DNA from: CAVORB01 sp963736235
GTDB lineage: Bacteria; Pseudomonadota; Gammaproteobacteria; Chromatiales; Chromatiaceae
Direction of reading: 5' to 3'
DNA length: 64,000 nucleotides
NCBI GenBank assembly: GCA_963736235.1
Contig: CAVTOR010000031.1
Span: 930,001-994,000, forward strand
Positions 63,381-64,000 of the stretch are shown here, in pieces. Each line of letters starts with the position of its first letter. Positions within the stretch are counted from its first letter, which is position 1. Made by a program: the position numbers and the translations under genes. The notes below the pieces were generated by a model. That model was not told the DNA's origin, ran no database searches, and saw only the letters and a list, made by a program, of their open reading frames with translations.

Positions 63381-64000
63381 CTACTGCACGAGTTCGATCT
63401 CGCCCGGACGCCAGGTCTTGTTGATCCAGGGCTCAAGCGGGCCATACATCCGCAGGATCGTGAACCAACTCTTGCCCGGCACGGTCTGTAGCCAGTTGCC
63501 TGCTTTGCCGTCGGGGGCCTCGGGCGCGAAATAGACGTCATACGACCCGTCCGGGTCTTGGGTCATGCCCTTGCTTTGACTGCCGACGGTGGGAAAGCGC
63601 TGGCTGGTTTGCAACTGCGAGCGCGTCTGGGTGTCGTAGATCGTCACCGCCCAGAAATCGTTGACCGGCACATCCTTGGGCAGGTGCAGCCTGTAGGTCT
63701 TGGAGCCGTCGAACGGCTGCCTGTTGGAATCGAGCAGCGCCAGCGCATAGTCGGAGCCTTCGCCCGCATGCGTGGTGGCCATGGCCGGGGTAACGCCGCC
63801 CGCGTTGAAATAGTAGAGCACCCGTGCATCCAGCCCCATCGCCCCGTCCGCCTCAAAGCTCGTGTTGCGGTTGGCGAATGCGGTGGACCAGGCGCTGTCG
63901 GGATCGTCGGGATAGATCTTCACGCCGTCGAAGCGCGGGTGGTAGGTGATGGCGCGGGCCGTCGCGTCGCCAAGCGTGGCGGCCTCGGTCAGCAGCTTCT
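63381..64000 (-). CDS. second DUF1254/DUF1214 protein, 5' part outside window
   Basis: Open from the right edge of the window (LLTEAATLGDATARAITYHP) to the stop at 63381. It carries the DUF1214 C-terminal pattern: YALALLDSNRQPFDGSKTYR, LPKDVPVNDFWAVTIYDTQTRSQLQTSQRFP, then GNWLQTVPGKSWFTILRMYGPLEPWINKTWRPGEIE. It is a clear paralogue of the gene at 61565, 203 bases further on. The 3' end is complete; the N terminus and any signal peptide lie beyond the window. Confidence 0.9.
   Translation of the reverse strand, partial: KLLTEAATLGDATARAITYHPRFDGVKIYPDDPDSAWSTAFANRNTSFEADGAMGLDARVLYYFNAGGVTPAMATTHAGEGSDYALALLDSNRQPFDGSKTYRLHLPKDVPVNDFWAVTIYDTQTRSQLQTSQRFPTVGSQSKGMTQDPDGSYDVYFAPEAPDGKAGNWLQTVPGKSWFTILRMYGPLEPWINKTWRPGEIELVQ

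Overview
The window is a 64 kb, GC-rich chromosomal stretch with dense genes on both strands. The order ispB / rplU-rpmA-obgE-proB, the rlmI, tldD/pmbA, urtABCDE and urease genes, and the two-component-style nitrogen promoter all point to a gammaproteobacterium. The thiosulfate-type transporter with TusA and the Tat-exported sulfatase would fit a sulfur-oxidising lineage, but that placement is inference. No prophage, CRISPR array, rRNA or complete insertion sequence is visible; one tRNA (Pro, CGG) is present.

Layout. 1-3.1 kb: a partial gene and a large M64-peptidase/VWA protein, closed by an intrinsic terminator. 3.2-5.6 kb: a decaying zone with a shattered NhaR-like LysR gene, a transposase remnant and a glycosyltransferase split by a TGA stop. 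6-13.5 kb: YkgJ-like protein, slipin + NfeD pair, moaE, YeeE/YedE transporter + TusA, and a PAS-GGDEF-EAL protein. 13.6-17.6 kb: small unknown proteins, a frameshifted Tat sulfatase and a methyltransferase. 18-27 kb: a PHA-system protein, a DUF5132-like protein, an HMA-like membrane protein, a tiny membrane protein, and a convergent operon of a P-type ATPase translationally coupled to a very divergent MetK; a Ca2+/cation antiporter and a tandem USP lie across a hairpin-rich divergent promoter region. 27-33.6 kb: membrane metallopeptidase, a phasin-like protein with a histone-H1-like repeat tail (17 x 15 nt), pentapeptide protein, orphan ParA, EcsC-family and other small or unknown proteins.

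33.6-45.5 kb is one long minus-strand nitrogen-scavenging unit: urtABCDE (urea ABC importer), ureDABC, an inserted MntA/HepT toxin-antitoxin pair, then ureEFG. Its head carries an excellent sigma-54 promoter and a perfect NtrC-type dyad about 98 bp upstream of the predicted start, so import and hydrolysis of urea are probably switched on together under nitrogen limitation. 45.6-56.4 kb: MscS-type channel, YyaL-type thioredoxin-fold protein, RlmI, L,D-transpeptidase, an alpha/beta hydrolase lipoprotein and the tldD/pmbA pair. 56.6-60.7 kb: tRNA-Pro, ispB, and the divergent rplU-rpmA-obgE-proB run. The end holds an 840-bp gene-poor stretch and two tandem DUF1254 proteins, the second cut by the window edge.

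A recurring oddity is single-base frame breaks in genes that should be intact (urtC, urtE, ispB, yyaL, sulfatase); the most economical reading is indel error in the assembly, whereas the 3.2-5.6 kb zone looks genuinely degraded. The most unusual biology is the MetK-like protein that lacks two normally invariant substrate-binding aspartates and is coupled to a P-type ATPase, surrounded by HMA-like and DUF5132-like membrane proteins.
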